64,000 bases of DNA, taken from assembly GCF_021134715.1 (NCBI RefSeq), contig NC_060021.1, forward strand, positions 4,216,001 through 4,280,000, in the 5' to 3' direction. This document shows, piece after piece, positions 1-11,827 of this stretch. The first letter of the stretch is position 1. Each line of letters starts with the position of its first letter. A program made the translations under genes and the position numbers. The notes below the pieces were generated by a model that made no database searches, was not told the origin of the DNA, and saw nothing but the letters and a program-made list of their open reading frames with translations. This stretch comes from Daphnia pulex. Lineage: Eukaryota > Arthropoda > Branchiopoda > Diplostraca > Daphniidae.

Positions 1-34
1 GTTTTTCTTACGATTTTTTGGTTTTGATTTTTAG

Positions 35-1496
35 AAATATATTTGTACACGGATTCGTCTTAGATCACGAAGGCAGAAAAATGTCTAAATCCCTAGGTAA
101 TGTTATTGATCCACATCTGATTCTTGATGGTGATGGGAAAAAACAGCCTGCTGTCGGCATCGATGCCTTGCGGTAAATTGCTTTTAAATTGTTGTTTCAC
201 TTTTTCGTTTCATTTTTTGCTTTGCCTCTTAACACTCTTTTATTATTAAGTTGGTGGGTCGCTAGTCATGTGTCTGCAAATGGCGGTAACATATCAGTTA
301 GTATCCATTCAATTCAACAAGCTTCAGAGGACATTCAAAAGATGCGTTCAGTTTTACGTTTTCTATTGGGAAATCTCAATGCTGTTACTTGCTCCCAATT
401 TAAAGAAACTAATCCCACAACTTTGGGCTTAACTGATCAGTACATGCTTCACCTTTTATCTGAATTCGCCGAAAATGTAATGTATTTATCAAATTTAATA
501 TTTACACATAATCTCAGTAGGCCTATAACTTAAAAAAAAAAAAACAACTTATATTCATCAACCCATTGTGCAATCTTTCAGGCGTTGTCGGCATACCAAG
601 AAATGAATTTTAGAAAAGTCACAAGCTTGGTTTCCGCTTTCATCAATACTAGTGTTTCTGCCTTTTATTGCAGCATTGTGAAACATCGGTAAAATGAATA
701 GATTTCTTTTCTCGTTTCTTTAGAATGAATGATTTTAATACTTTTCTTTGCAGTCTTTATTGCCACAGTCTCACAAGTGAGGATCGACTTTCCGCTTTAT
801 TTGTGCTCAGTGAAATTCTGGATCAGATCACCTTAATAATTGCTCCTATCCTTCCACATTTGACGGAAGAAATTGAAATGCATCATCCATGGCGAGCAGG
901 TTTGGAACGATCTACGTTCTTGATTCGGGACACTATCGTATAAATGACGTCGCAATTTTCACTAGCAGATAATGGAGGTTTATTTCGCAATCGGAAATTC
1001 GCGGACATGAAAAAATCTGATTTATCTGATGTAGTTGATCGGATTCATCCGTCATTGTCATTACGCCAGTCAGTTAACAAAGCGATTGGTCGTTTGAACA
1101 CTCAAGAATGGAATGTTGAAATTTCGGCTTTTGATTCTCGAGATCTCCACCTGTTGCAGGTAAGTTCATTTTCGAGTTGATCTATTTCATTTTTCTAAAC
1201 AAAAATTATTTTGATAGATGTTACAATCAGAAGAGAAAACTCACGATTCAGCATTGTGCGACCTTCTCCAAGTATCAATGGTGACTTTGCTTGGCAAAAA
1301 TGATGAGGATTCCATCTCAAAGGAGCTGGACAATTCCAATGTAGATGACAGTTTTACAAAAATTGAATTTCAACATTTTGGTCGAATTCAAATCACTTTA
1401 TCCAAAACAAAGTTAGCTCTTTGCTCTCGCTGTAGGAGATACACTTCCTCAGATGGCAATTTATGTTGTTCATGCTTGAAAGTTTGTTCCTTGTAA
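35..1496 (+). CDS. IARS2: Mitochondrial isoleucyl-tRNA synthetase, C-terminal half (5' end outside window)
   Basis: The gene charges tRNA-Ile with isoleucine in mitochondria. Six exons are visible: 35-172, 251-476, 582-688, 754-899, 966-1159 and 1218-1496, all with GT-AG borders and matching phases, giving 362 residues. The first exon carries the class I signature KMSKS within the stretch [14 protein letters not shown], and the next joins as LRWWVA. Then comes the helical anticodon-binding domain ([11 protein letters not shown]). The last exon has the aligned stretch MLQSEE and ends with a C-terminal zinc ribbon, [18 protein letters not shown], as in animal IARS2. A TAA at 941-943 looks like a nonsense codon, but it lies inside a 66-bp intron (900-965, GTTTGG to TTTCACTAG). 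Removing it gives [18 protein letters not shown], which has the spacing of the human protein as I recall it. Family identity is secure; exact splice sites are read by eye. Confidence 0.93.
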
Positions 1497-1511
1497 CATA
1501 ATCAATGTTCT

Positions 1512-1517
1512 AATAAA
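1512..1517 (+). terminator. Polyadenylation signal of the IARS2 gene
   Basis: AATAAA lies 15 bp after the IARS2 stop codon. It is a canonical signal in the right place, and no other is closer. Confidence 0.6.
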
Positions 1518-2598
1518 TTAATGAATTGCGGGTCCGTAGGACAACGCTAGTAAAAGATTGGGTGACCTTCACTGCCTATCTCTTTTTAAATGGCCCTCCA
1601 ATCCTCCATCTTTTCTTTGAGAAGTCTTAGCGGGTACAACACAAATTGGATTTTGTTGGGAATAGTCTGCAGTTATTTATATTTTACAAAAAAAAAGAAG
1701 GAGGCCGAAGCCTAAAGTGACAAAGAGTTTTTAAAAAATCCATTGTTCCACTCCACTTACCAAGCGGCTATTAGCGTCTTTTGACATTAACATGTATGTT
1801 ATTCCCCTATTGCACATCACGCAACATTTTTCATAGGGAGTAAAAGAAATTGTGCAGACCCTCCGAGGACAACAGGTGGGGTTATTGATTTTGAAGTTGC
1901 GACCCTCCCCATTCCGCATTTTCCATTTGACCTAGTTCAAATGGCTATGAATTATGCGTAAAATATTCGTGGCGATTTGAAGTCTCGACTGTCTCGTCAC
2001 CTAAATCGTCCACCATCGAAGTAAGAATTTCGTACGGCAGCGGTTTATTCTCATTACGTCCGCACAACGGTTTAAACAAAAATCTGATAGAACTAATAAC
2101 AAGCTTTTTGTTCCAGAACAAAATCATTACGATATTGGAATATATTATTGAAACTGGCACATACAGCGCTTTTTTTTTAAATAAACAATCGCTACTTACA
2201 TGAAATAATAATTTCATGTAAAAACTAATTTGGATTCGACACTATTCTGGAAAGATTAACTTGATTCTTAGTAAGATTTCTTGCATAAAATGGAAAAGGC
2301 GTCAACTAAAAAGTTGCTAGGGAAAAAAATAAGTGAGGACAAAAGTAATTATGTTTCACAAGAGGAATTCAATAACAAAAGGGCGAAAAGACACTTTTCA
2401 ACACTTCTTCTGATTGAAGAAAACAGGAAGACGACGTCAAGTCCGCCCGACACAATGAAGGGTGGAGGTCCGGATATCCATAGTGCAGCACTTCTTCCAT
2501 CAATGAAATGAATAGTTTTATGCATCGTTGATGTCGCCTCATAACCTGTTGCGTGATTCTTGTCGCCTTGCCAAGAACTAGGTCAACGAAATCCCTGA
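1518..2598. other. Intergenic, no gene seen
   Basis: Short open frames exist on both strands (for example 1731-1919 and 1945-2217 on minus, 2281-2511 on plus), but none shows a domain, a signal peptide or conserved-looking composition. The end of the interval is the likely promoter of the next gene. Confidence 0.5.
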
Positions 2599-2606
2599 TA
2601 TAAATA
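2599..2606 (+). promoter_or_regulatory. TATA box of the following membrane-protein gene
   Basis: TATAAATA sits 69 bp before the ATG at 2668. Transcription would start near 2630, leaving a leader of about 40 bases. The next strong element downstream is the start codon with AAAATG context. Confidence 0.5.
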
Positions 2607-2667
2607 CCCGAAATACTGACAAATTCCATCATTTACGTTGAACCTCTTCTTTCCCTCGGTCTCGAAA

Positions 2668-4162
2668 ATGATCGACATTAAAGCTGTCCTTCTTTTGGTC
2701 GTTATTGGAAGCCACGCGTTTTTGGTTGTCACTGCGCGTGCCACCGACAAAAAGTATTCATCAGCAAACAAACTATCATTACTGTTGATTCATTTTTGGA
2801 ACATCAATAATCTAATTTTGTTTGTTCACTAGCGCTGATTTATTAGGTAGTGTCGCAAACCGCACATCATCTAGACGTGAAAGCTTCTCTGCCCAGTCTG
2901 ACTCTTACGATCCAACCATTTCTACCAGCAAAGCAGGTGGCAATCTTGCCACTTCCAGTAAAAGGAAGGGGAAATTCTTTGGGCTGACCACTACCGCAGG
3001 CTCGGGAAATAACTTACAAGTAATTCCGAATTCAAACATAAATTTTTACGATTAATAAACCTATAACGACCATTCGTGTTTTCTTTTTGTTTTTTTGTTT
3101 TTCAGCTCGGACTCTCCTTTATTGGTAAGAGAGTATACGAAATCTTGCGTTAAAAAACAACAAAAAAAACAAACAAACCTCTGTCTCATCTCTTTAGTTA
3201 GAAAAAAAGTGAATCAAAGAAAAAAGAAAAGATGAGTCGTGGAAAGTAAAACAAGATGACGAAAAGAATGAGACGAGATTAGTTTTACCGTTTCTATATG
3301 TTAGAATAGTAAAGAGTAACAACGTGTAACCGAATTTGTTTTTAGTGCCATTCCTAAACATCCCATTTGGAGCCAGCAGCACGTCTTCTTATTATGGCTC
3401 AAACTATGCGACCACGCCGTCATATGGAACGAGCACAAGTCTTCTCGGCGTCAATTCAGGCAGCATCATCTATGCTGTTATCATCGGCTTGGCGGCAATC
3501 ATCCTTATCCCTCTATTCATTTACTCTTTCACCGGAGTCAGTACCTCACCGTACGGACGAAGTAAGCGTTGCAATCGTTTTCACATGAGGACGATATTAA
3601 TTTCGCTTTCCATCCAATTTGGTCCTAAATTTGCTAGGTGATGACATCCAAAGTATTTTGACAAACCTGGCATCTCGAGTTGATGACGCTCTTCAAAACC
3701 AGTACGATATCGATGCGCCCAGCTGTTTGCAAAGAGCTGTATGCTCCCAAATAACATCTTCGACGAAACGAATGTCCGAAGGAACTGCGGGATCATTTGA
3801 AAAAATTATCGACGGATTGGCCTCGTAAGTCCCTAGACGATTTAAAAAAATATTTAGTTGGAGTGTATTGTATTTGTATATGAACAAACGATTTGTTTGA
3901 AGCTATTTGTCGAATTAAATATTTGTTTGTTTGTTTGTTTCAAAGGAATTCTTACTTGAATGCCTTGTTATCGGGCACTAAAGTTCATGAGGCCATTTCT
4001 GAGGCGAGGAGCGGAGCGTCGTGCGACACGTATTTCAGTAAATGCCCATACAGCTTGAATTCGATCAACCGTTCCTTGGCCGATTATGCTGAGAAATATG
4101 TCAGCCAACAGGAAAACAACGAGGATTTTTTGGATTCCTTCAATGATGTTCCCTTGGAGTAA
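2668..4162 (+). CDS. Secreted or single-pass membrane protein, arthropod-type, function unknown
   Basis: Six exons (2668-2753, 2833-3019, 3106-3124, 3346-3561, 3638-3824, 3946-4162) join in phase to 303 residues. The N-terminus is a signal peptide (MIDIKAVLLLVVIGSHAFLV). A Ser/Thr-rich basic stretch follows, then SFIVPFLNIPFG, a Tyr/Ser-rich stretch, and a transmembrane segment around residues 130-155 (SIIYAVIIGLAAIILIPLFI). The C-terminal region has spaced cysteines: CLQRAVC, then SCDTYFSKCPYS. This arrangement recalls secreted arthropod proteins with a four-cysteine DM4/12-like tail, but I could not confirm the family. Exon 3 is only 19 bases long. It is an inferred real gene because all splice phases agree and the frames stay open. 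The function is unknown. Confidence 0.8.
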
Positions 4163-6393
4163 ATTTCAGTAGTTTGGTTTATATTGTTAAATTGAATTCG
4201 TTTTAAAAATATTTTATTAGCCGGTAGTCTATCAATTTTTATGTTCTGTGCATTTCTTTAATGAGCGTTCAATATATATATGTGATGCTTGTATAAATGA
4301 CGGGAGATGCTACGCGCAAATTATACAGGCTCTATCAAAAAATCATCTCAGCCCTATTATTTTAACCACTGATGTTTTTATAAATTGGCGCCCGTCATTT
4401 CAAAAAATAAACGAATGGTGTGGTGATCACATAAGAGACTCGATCCTCATTTTTCTTAATTCTTGGCAAATTTTTCTACCACAGCCAGTCAAATGCATGC
4501 CTGTTATCGCGAATAGATAAACAAACACAAAGATTCAATTTTTTTAGAGTGTAGATTCTCTAATCATATTCGGCAAATGTCTACTTTTTAAAAATGATTT
4601 CTTCAACAATATGATCTAAATTAACCGTAACGTTCCATCATTAGTTAAGTTTACTGCCATACATTTTCGCCCATTAGATTTTTACTACGTTGATATCGAA
4701 TTATCGACGTCTGTGATAAAAATAAATGTTCAAATTATAACTGTAGCCTACAATGCTATATGTAGAGTAGACGAAATGAAAATAGACTTGCGACGACTGG
4801 TGTGCCACTGGCCGGATGTGGCATTAATTTGAATCAAGGGATGGTAAGTGGTAACGCCCTAAACCATGGGCAAATGTTGCAGCAGGGTTATTTGCTTCAT
4901 GTAAATCTTCGTTTGACAAGCGAAACATTTTTCAAAATATTCTCCCGCTCTCGAACGCTTGTGCCCATTTAATTTTGACTCACATCGACGGGATATCGAA
5001 GTATACAGGGAATTACCCAAGGAATTACCATCAGATGTTCTGGTTTCCTATTGGTTGTCACGAATTTACACGATTCACCGAAACCAAAAGCATCCTGAAA
5101 GCGAAAATGCGATAAGCGACTTGTTCCAAAAAAGATCTGATCTTGAAATCCATACTACCAACAAATTCCTGCTGAGTGAAAACATTTTCCACTTGACTTG
5201 ATTTCGCATTTTCCGGTTTTCCTTTTTGTCGGCGTGTTCGCACCATTAGCGTTTGCGTAATAAATATAGTTGAAACGATTTTCACACAAAAATCTCTCAG
5301 GCCCTCGTAATAAAAATGTCCATTATTCAGCCTTCATATCGGCCTTTAATTCAGCGCCCACCGAAACGAGCAACATTTTAAAATATTCACCGTAAGATGG
5401 TGTTCCATGAAGACTGCTAGGTTGCCGAAATGCTGTCAAAAAATTCTTGTTATCATTAGTCTGCTTGCAAGATTTCTAAGAATAGGCCACGTCATGAAGC
5501 TTGCGTTTCTTGATGCGAAACACTAGTAGTAATAAAACACACATCTACATTTGTCAGGACTTTCTCTGCACAATTATACGTGGTGGACTTATCTTTTCAT
5601 TTACCAAGGTAAACTAAAATAGGTGTTTGCTATATTTAGTCGTTAAGTACTACATTTCGCCTTGATTCAATGCATAAAGGCAGGTTCGTTTAACATAAGA
5701 TTGCTATCGTACGACTTTTGAGAAATCAGTTCTTTCACTTGAGCCTCATTTACGGAAATAGAATTATGTCGAAAGTTATCCATCTTTCCAACTGAAATAA
5801 GAAATTGTCCTATATTTCTAGTGTCCCATTTTTGGTAACTGGCATGTGTCCATCTGCCATGGCAGATGTCATGGCAAAATGTAGCTTAAACTTCTGTTCT
5901 TCTGCACAGCTGTATGTGTTACAATTTTATATTTTTAGGCAATATTTTATTTGTGAATTGAATATTTTATCTTTTCAACTTCTGACTATTAAGAGGATAA
6001 ATTCTTGAAATTTTTCATGTGAGATTGTTCAGATGTCAAAAAGTGAAAGGTAGCTTTAATTTCTGTAAGCAGATTTATTCTAAAACAAACTTGCCAGATT
6101 ATCAGTAGATGAGTAAATTTTAACATTTTTTATTAATTAAATTTTAATTTTGTTATTTAATATAAGATTCTTAAAGCTTTATGTGTAACTTTAATATAAA
6201 ACCATTGTTTAAAAGGTATAGTTAATACAAATCATTTTTTTTATGGATAATTTTTCTAGAAACATCTTAGTTCTTGATTGTAATCTTGTTTCAGGTTTAA
6301 ATGCAGGAAAAGCTGCAGTCTCACTGTGTATTTTAATTCATGGGTTATTTTTATAATTTTTTTTTAGAAGTGCAGGTTTAAATTGACCTTAGA
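4163..6393. other. Intergenic, upstream of the GALNT gene
   Basis: Open frames at 4248-4520, 4959-5201 and 5805-6008 lack splice support or recognisable motifs. A perfect 18-bp palindrome (CATCTGCCATGGCAGATG) lies at 5851-5868. The last 250 bp are A/T-rich and may contain 5' untranslated exons, because AG appears just before the start codon region at 6366-6393. Confidence 0.45.
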
Positions 6394-9300
6394 ATGTTTC
6401 GAGGAAGAATAAGAATGCATACATGCCGCATCATCTTGTTTACTTCGTTGGTGTGGTTCCTGCTGGATGTGGCGGTCCTTTTTTACTACTCGGATTCGCC
6501 GACCCCATCGCGAGGTAACAATGTCGGCGATGGAAATCCTGGCCCTGTACCCCACAATTCTATCGGCATTCTTGGCGCCCAAGCTGCTGGAGCTCATCCA
6601 GCAAAGCGAGACATTCTTGATGATTCGAATAACGCCGTGAATAATTTCGATTCGGCAGCATCACACTCCAACCAGAAGGATCAGGTACGATAATCCGAAA
6701 GTGTAGAATGAATTCATCGATAGTTTATGGAAATATTTAACATTGATTTCATATTTTAAATTAAGGAGGTTATAGAAGTGGATGAACGTGGATTTTCCTT
6801 GAAATACGCTAAGAATCGACTTAAGAAATGGTCGCTAGCGCCTGTCGTTCCAGAACAAGCTGGGCAGCCTGGAGAAATGGGCAAGCCCGTTCACTTGCCT
6901 GCCGATCAAGAATCCTTGATGAGAGAGAAGTTTCGTCTCAACCAGTTCAATCTGTTGGCCTCAGATTCTATTTCTCTAAACCGATCATTACCGGACGTTC
7001 GTCTGGAAGGGTAAGCAAGCCACGTTAATTATTATTATTATTATTTTTTTAAATTAATTTATTTGTTTACTCCGGTGATTGAAATTCCTTTTTGATCATT
7101 ATGTATCAGGTGTCGTGACAAGTCTTATCCCGGCCTCCTCCCAACTACCAGTATCGTCATCGTTTTTCACAATGAGGCTTGGTCGACGTTGCTTCGCACT
7201 GTGTGGTCCATCATAACACGCTCGCCACGTGAATTGCTGGCTGAAATTATCTTGGTGGATGATGCAAGCGAAAGAGGTATCACATTCATTTGCTGTCTTT
7301 TTTTTCTTCTCCGTTTTTTCTTTTTCAAAAAAAAAAAATGTACTTAATTGTGTTTGTTTTTCTTCGTGAGTTATAGACTATCTTGGGAAAGAATTGGAAG
7401 ATCATGTAGCTAATTTTCCCGTGCCTGTTCATGTGCTGCGCACTCACAAGCGTTCAGGACTCATCCGCGCTCGCCTTATCGGCGCCAAACAAGTGAAAGG
7501 ACAGGTCATCACTTTTCTCGATGCTCACTGTGAATGCACTGAAGGCTGGCTGGAACCTCTGTTGGCTCGTGTGGCAGAAAACAGGTAAACAAATTGCACT
7601 GTTTGGAGTGTTTTTTTCGTCTTGAATTACTTATCGCATGTCACGTTTTTATATTGATGCAGGAAAATTGTGGTGTGCCCGATCATTGATGTAATATCTG
7701 ACGAATCCTTTGAATACGTCACTGCGTCTGATATGACATGGGGAGGCTTTAACTGGAAGCTAAATTTCCGTTGGTAAGATTGTCTTCTGACCGCCGTTCT
7801 TCTGAAATCCCATCGACACACAGCACCACAAATTGGCAATTGATCTTGTCAGGTATCGCGTTCCGCAGCGAGAGATGGACCGAAGGAATGGTGATCGTAC
7901 CCAGCCATTGAGGACACCAACAATGGCCGGAGGACTGTTTTCGATCGACAAAGATTATTTTGAAGAAATTGGCACCTACGATGAAGGCATGGACATTTGG
8001 GGTGGAGAAAATCTCGAAATGTCATTCAGGGTATGTATATTCAACTATTTTTTTAAAAAACTAAAATTTATCTTAGGAAAGGGTTTTTTGTTTTAAACTC
8101 TTGTGCTGAATTTCTAAATAATGCTAAGAAGTAAGACATGACGATGGCGAGTTATGCCCTTCTACAGGTATGGCAATGTGGTGGCGAACTGGAAATAATT
8201 CCGTGTTCACATGTTGGTCACGTGTTTCGGGACAAGTCGCCTTATTCGTTCCCTGGGGGTGTTGCCAAAATTGTCAACAAAAATGCCGCAAGAGTAGCCG
8301 AGGTCTGGATGGATCGCTGGAAGGATTTCTTCTACGAGATGAACCCAGGTTGATCATCTCATGTCCAGCCCCTCCCCCCCCCCCCTTTATAACCGCATTT
8401 GCTATTTTAGGAACAGCTGCTGTGTGCAGTGTACTAACATTGGTCCGGGCTTCATGTAGAAATCTGGTAGACGCGCTTTGGATGGTTGGATTTGGGCTTT
8501 CGGGGACTAACACTAACATTTATTGTATTCAGTTTAATCGTGGAGAGTTTCTCCATGGCTTAGAATCTACGCTAATATTGATAGTTTCCGTACTAATGGT
8601 ATTAACTCAAAATATTTGTTCCCAAGGTAGTGTCCAATCTGTATTTTTCATGTGTCATCCTTGTCTTTGGATCGCTCACAAAGACGTGGACGTCTACAAA
8701 GATGATCAAAGTGTTATCTGTATACTATGGTTTACCCTAACATTAATCACATCGGGTGTTGCAGACTAACCATTGGTGATTCTTTATGATTAATCGGGTG
8801 TCCAGGTGTGGATGTGTGGTGGGTCGGTAGAAATAGCCACCTGTAGTCACGTGGGTCATGTGTTTCGCAAAACTACTCCCTACTCATTTCCCGGCGGAAC
8901 AGCGCGCATTGTTAACCACAACAATGCACGACTAGCTGAAGTTTGGCTCGACCAGTGGAAGGAGTTTTATTATGAACTGAATCCCGGTAGGGAATACAAA
9001 TTGCTGATCTGATTTCTAACTTAGCAACCTCAGCAGCTTCTGTTGAATTGAAACTGACCTTCTTGATGTACAGCACGGGAGAATGAGCACCTTATTTATT
9101 TCCATTGTAACAACACTTTTTTGTTTTCTTTGGATCATGGCTTCCTCATTCCTATTGCTTGGTATAATTCTTCATCGTTCACCAAAGTAATGCCTGAGTT
9201 TATATAACCGCTTTAAATCTTACTTTATCAATCGTTACTCGGCTTCATAATGCACTGCGAATAATTATTTTGGCTTTCCTTTTTTCCCTTTCGTTTTCAC

Positions 9301-10107
9301 CCTTTTTACTGCGACCCTGGAATTCAATTTAACTTTGACATTGAATGGATTTTGTAGGTGCTCGGAGTGTCGAAGTTGGAGATGTGTCTTCCAGACGTGC
9401 ATTGAGAAAGAAACTTCAGTGTAAAAGCTTTCGTTGGTATCTGGAAAATGTTTATCCAGAATCTCAAATGCCTTTGGACTATTTCTTCCTCGGAGAAGTA
9501 AATTGAATAATTACTCTACTTTATTCCGTGATAACTCAATTTCTAACGCATCTTTCATGTATTCAGATTCGCAATGCCGAAACGCAGACATGCTTGGACA
9601 CAATGGGTCGCAAAGGTGATTTCGAACTCAGTTTTTTTTTTTTTGTTTTACTGTGGTCAGTAATTATTTTTCGATTTGTTTTGTAGGAGGTGAAAACGTT
9701 GGGATCTCATACTGTCATGGTCTTGGCGGAAATCAAGTATTTGCCTATACTAAACGCCAGCAAATCATGTCCGATGACAACTGTTTGGACGCCACTGGAA
9801 CTGATGGAATTGTTAAACTCATTCGTTGCCACGGTATGGGTGGCAACCAAGCGTGGCTTTATGAAGCTCAGGTATTTGATGAGTAGTATTTCTTAAATGT
9901 TTTCTTCATGACTATATTTCGGAATACTTTTCGGAACTGTAGGATGGACTTATACGGCACGTGAATTCCGGACGTTGCTTATCCAAACCGGAGTCGCGTG
10001 ATGTGACTTTGCCCATCTTGCGAAGATGTGACGGATCGGCGGGCCAGCAGTGGATTATGAAGAGTCGGTTCAAGTGGCAGGCGACTATAGACGATAATTC
10101 CTTGTAA
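6394..10107 (+). CDS. Polypeptide N-acetylgalactosaminyltransferase, GALNT1/13 type (Drosophila Pgant9-like)
   Basis: This Golgi type II membrane enzyme adds GalNAc from UDP-GalNAc to Ser/Thr, starting mucin-type O-glycans. Exons: 6394-6684, 6766-7010, 7110-7276, 7377-7584, 7663-7773, 7853-8030, then either 8168-8348 or 8806-8986, then 9358-9497, 9567-9615, 9687-9871 and 9943-10107. They sum to 639 residues. A short cytosolic tail and a membrane anchor ([20 protein letters not shown]) come first. A conserved stem segment follows ([25 protein letters not shown]). The GT-A catalytic domain has the metal-binding DAH in [10 protein letters not shown] and the [10 protein letters not shown] motif. 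The C-terminal ricin-type lectin has three repeats: CLDTMG, CLDATG and CLSKPE, the last lacking the Asp. The stem sequence places it with GALNT1/13 rather than other subfamilies. Confidence 0.95.
8168..8348 (+). other. GALNT alternative catalytic exon A
   Basis: This 181-bp exon encodes [20 protein letters not shown], then the loop [11 protein letters not shown] and the [14 protein letters not shown] helix. It carries the His of the SHVGH metal-binding motif and the mobile catalytic loop. It is bounded by AG at 8166-8167 and GT at 8349-8350, and both borders have the same phases as exon B. Confidence 0.9.
8806..8986 (+). other. GALNT alternative catalytic exon B
   Basis: This exon is also exactly 181 bp, with the same entry and exit phases as exon A. 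It encodes [20 protein letters not shown], then [11 protein letters not shown] and [14 protein letters not shown]. The two are clear paralogues of one ancestral exon, and only one can fit in a functional transcript. B is closer to the human GALNT1 loop (RKATPYTFPGG). Confidence 0.9.
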
Positions 10108-11827
10108 ATTTGCTTCGACCTTTTTCAAACCTTCCAAAGAAAAAAAAAAGTTAGACAAAACGTGTTGTCGTATGACACCTGTACATAAGTGAAAGGTTGC
10201 CATTCAAATAAGATTGGAGCTCGTGATGCCGTCCTCTTTACAACTTCCATGTTTTCTAATGTGCCGTCTTTTGTTGAACCACATGACACATTCCATCTCT
10301 TTTCGATTGCAAGGGTGCGTGCTTCGAGATGATCAGCAACGACAGTATGACATAACAGAGGTTTAGTTGGACTGGACTTCTACTGCTTTTTTGTTTCCAT
10401 TCCACATATTTCACCTTCTGCAATACCTGTGCTTTGATAGGTTTTTCTAAGGTCTCGCAATCGTAACTTTTTAAGATATATGCTGGAATATAATTAATGT
10501 GGAAAGACTAATGGACTGACTGATTCCACAACATTTTAAATTATCCATCTTCAACTTGTTCCATAATTGAATGAATACAGATATTGTTGTCTAAAATTTA
10601 TACAGATTCGCAACGTTTTCACACCCTTGCTTAACAATCCGCAACGGAATTCAGTCTGTAATATAACCTCCTTTTATTCTGGAGCTTTGTTTTTTCATAG
10701 CAGTTAAATTCGTTGTCCCAAAGACTATGGATATTTCATTGGTAACGAAAATGATGACAGAGACTTCAAAGTTGCTTGAATAGTTGAAGAGTCTATTTCC
10801 CACAAGTTTTCGTACTACTGTCACGGCGGTATAATTTTTGACAAACTATATGTGAATTTAACGCAAATTTTTCTTATCCAAGTATAGCCTACATTTTTTC
10901 TGCAAAATCAAAGTGATCATTAACATAGCGATGTGGCAAATGAGAGAGCAATTGGTTGAAATAACCAGGAAGTAACAATGCAAACGAACAACGGAATAAA
11001 ATTAGTGAAAACCATTGTTAAGGTAAACGGAAACCTGGTTTTTGTTATCGGAGAAAATGTGGTTGATTACAAAACTATCGCTGAACTGAAAAAACTCTGA
11101 TTTACATGGAGATATACTAGTGTTGAATATATAAGGAATAAGGAATAGCACATGCTCTGCATATGCTATTGACGTTATGCGTCAGCGTGCGTCAGTGAAC
11201 GGAATCGAATCCGTTCTCCAGCATCACTTGAGATTCATTTTCTTGTTCCACAGGAAAGGGATACGTTCACGATCACTGGTGATGACTGTTGTTGTGTTCA
11301 ATCTGTTGCAAGAATAGTAGGCTACTAGTCATGGGTGGTTTGTGGATAGAAAAGACCGCAAAGGAATTTAAATTAATAGAACTTCCAGAAAATTGAAAAA
11401 GATATTAAAAAAAAACTACGTGCAAGAGGTTAAAGTATTTAGCGCTAGGTGGAGAAAATCAAGGACCTTTGCAACTGACATGAAAAATAATCTGAAATAA
11501 ACTAAAACTTAAAAAATTTAACAGCTTTTACAAAGCCTTGTTTTAGCCCAATGAATCAATAAATAAATAATCATTAACAAGAATGACAGCCGGCATAGAA
11601 ATTGTCGAAGTGTCCTTATCATATACCATGCATATACCATAGGCATAGGCTGCACTATGTGGGGGCGGGGCGGCCGGGCGGGGTAAGCTGGACTGCTGGA
11701 GCCGGAGAGGGAAAGAACGTTGTATCGTACCACCTGTTGTTATGAATTTTGATTTAGTTTAAGCACAATTTTTTCAACTCTACAGTGTTGTTATCTCAGT
11801 ACTTAAGGGCATTTCCACATTTTTATA
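10108..11827. other. GALNT 3' flank and intergenic DNA
   Basis: The start is probably GALNT 3' untranslated sequence. No further gene is visible. A GC-rich patch at about 11,660-11,710 (GGGGGCGGGGCGGCCGGGCG) stands out from the A/T-rich surroundings and lies about 150 bp before the Rab27 start codon, so it may be promoter-proximal. Confidence 0.4.

Noticed and set aside
941..943. TAA as a nonsense mutation that kills IARS2
   Set aside because: It sits inside a 66-bp GT-AG intron whose removal restores the family's spacing and the downstream zinc ribbon.
8170..8769. A 199-residue plus-strand frame across GALNT exon A and the following intron
   Set aside because: It is out of frame with the GALNT protein and crosses a clear donor site.
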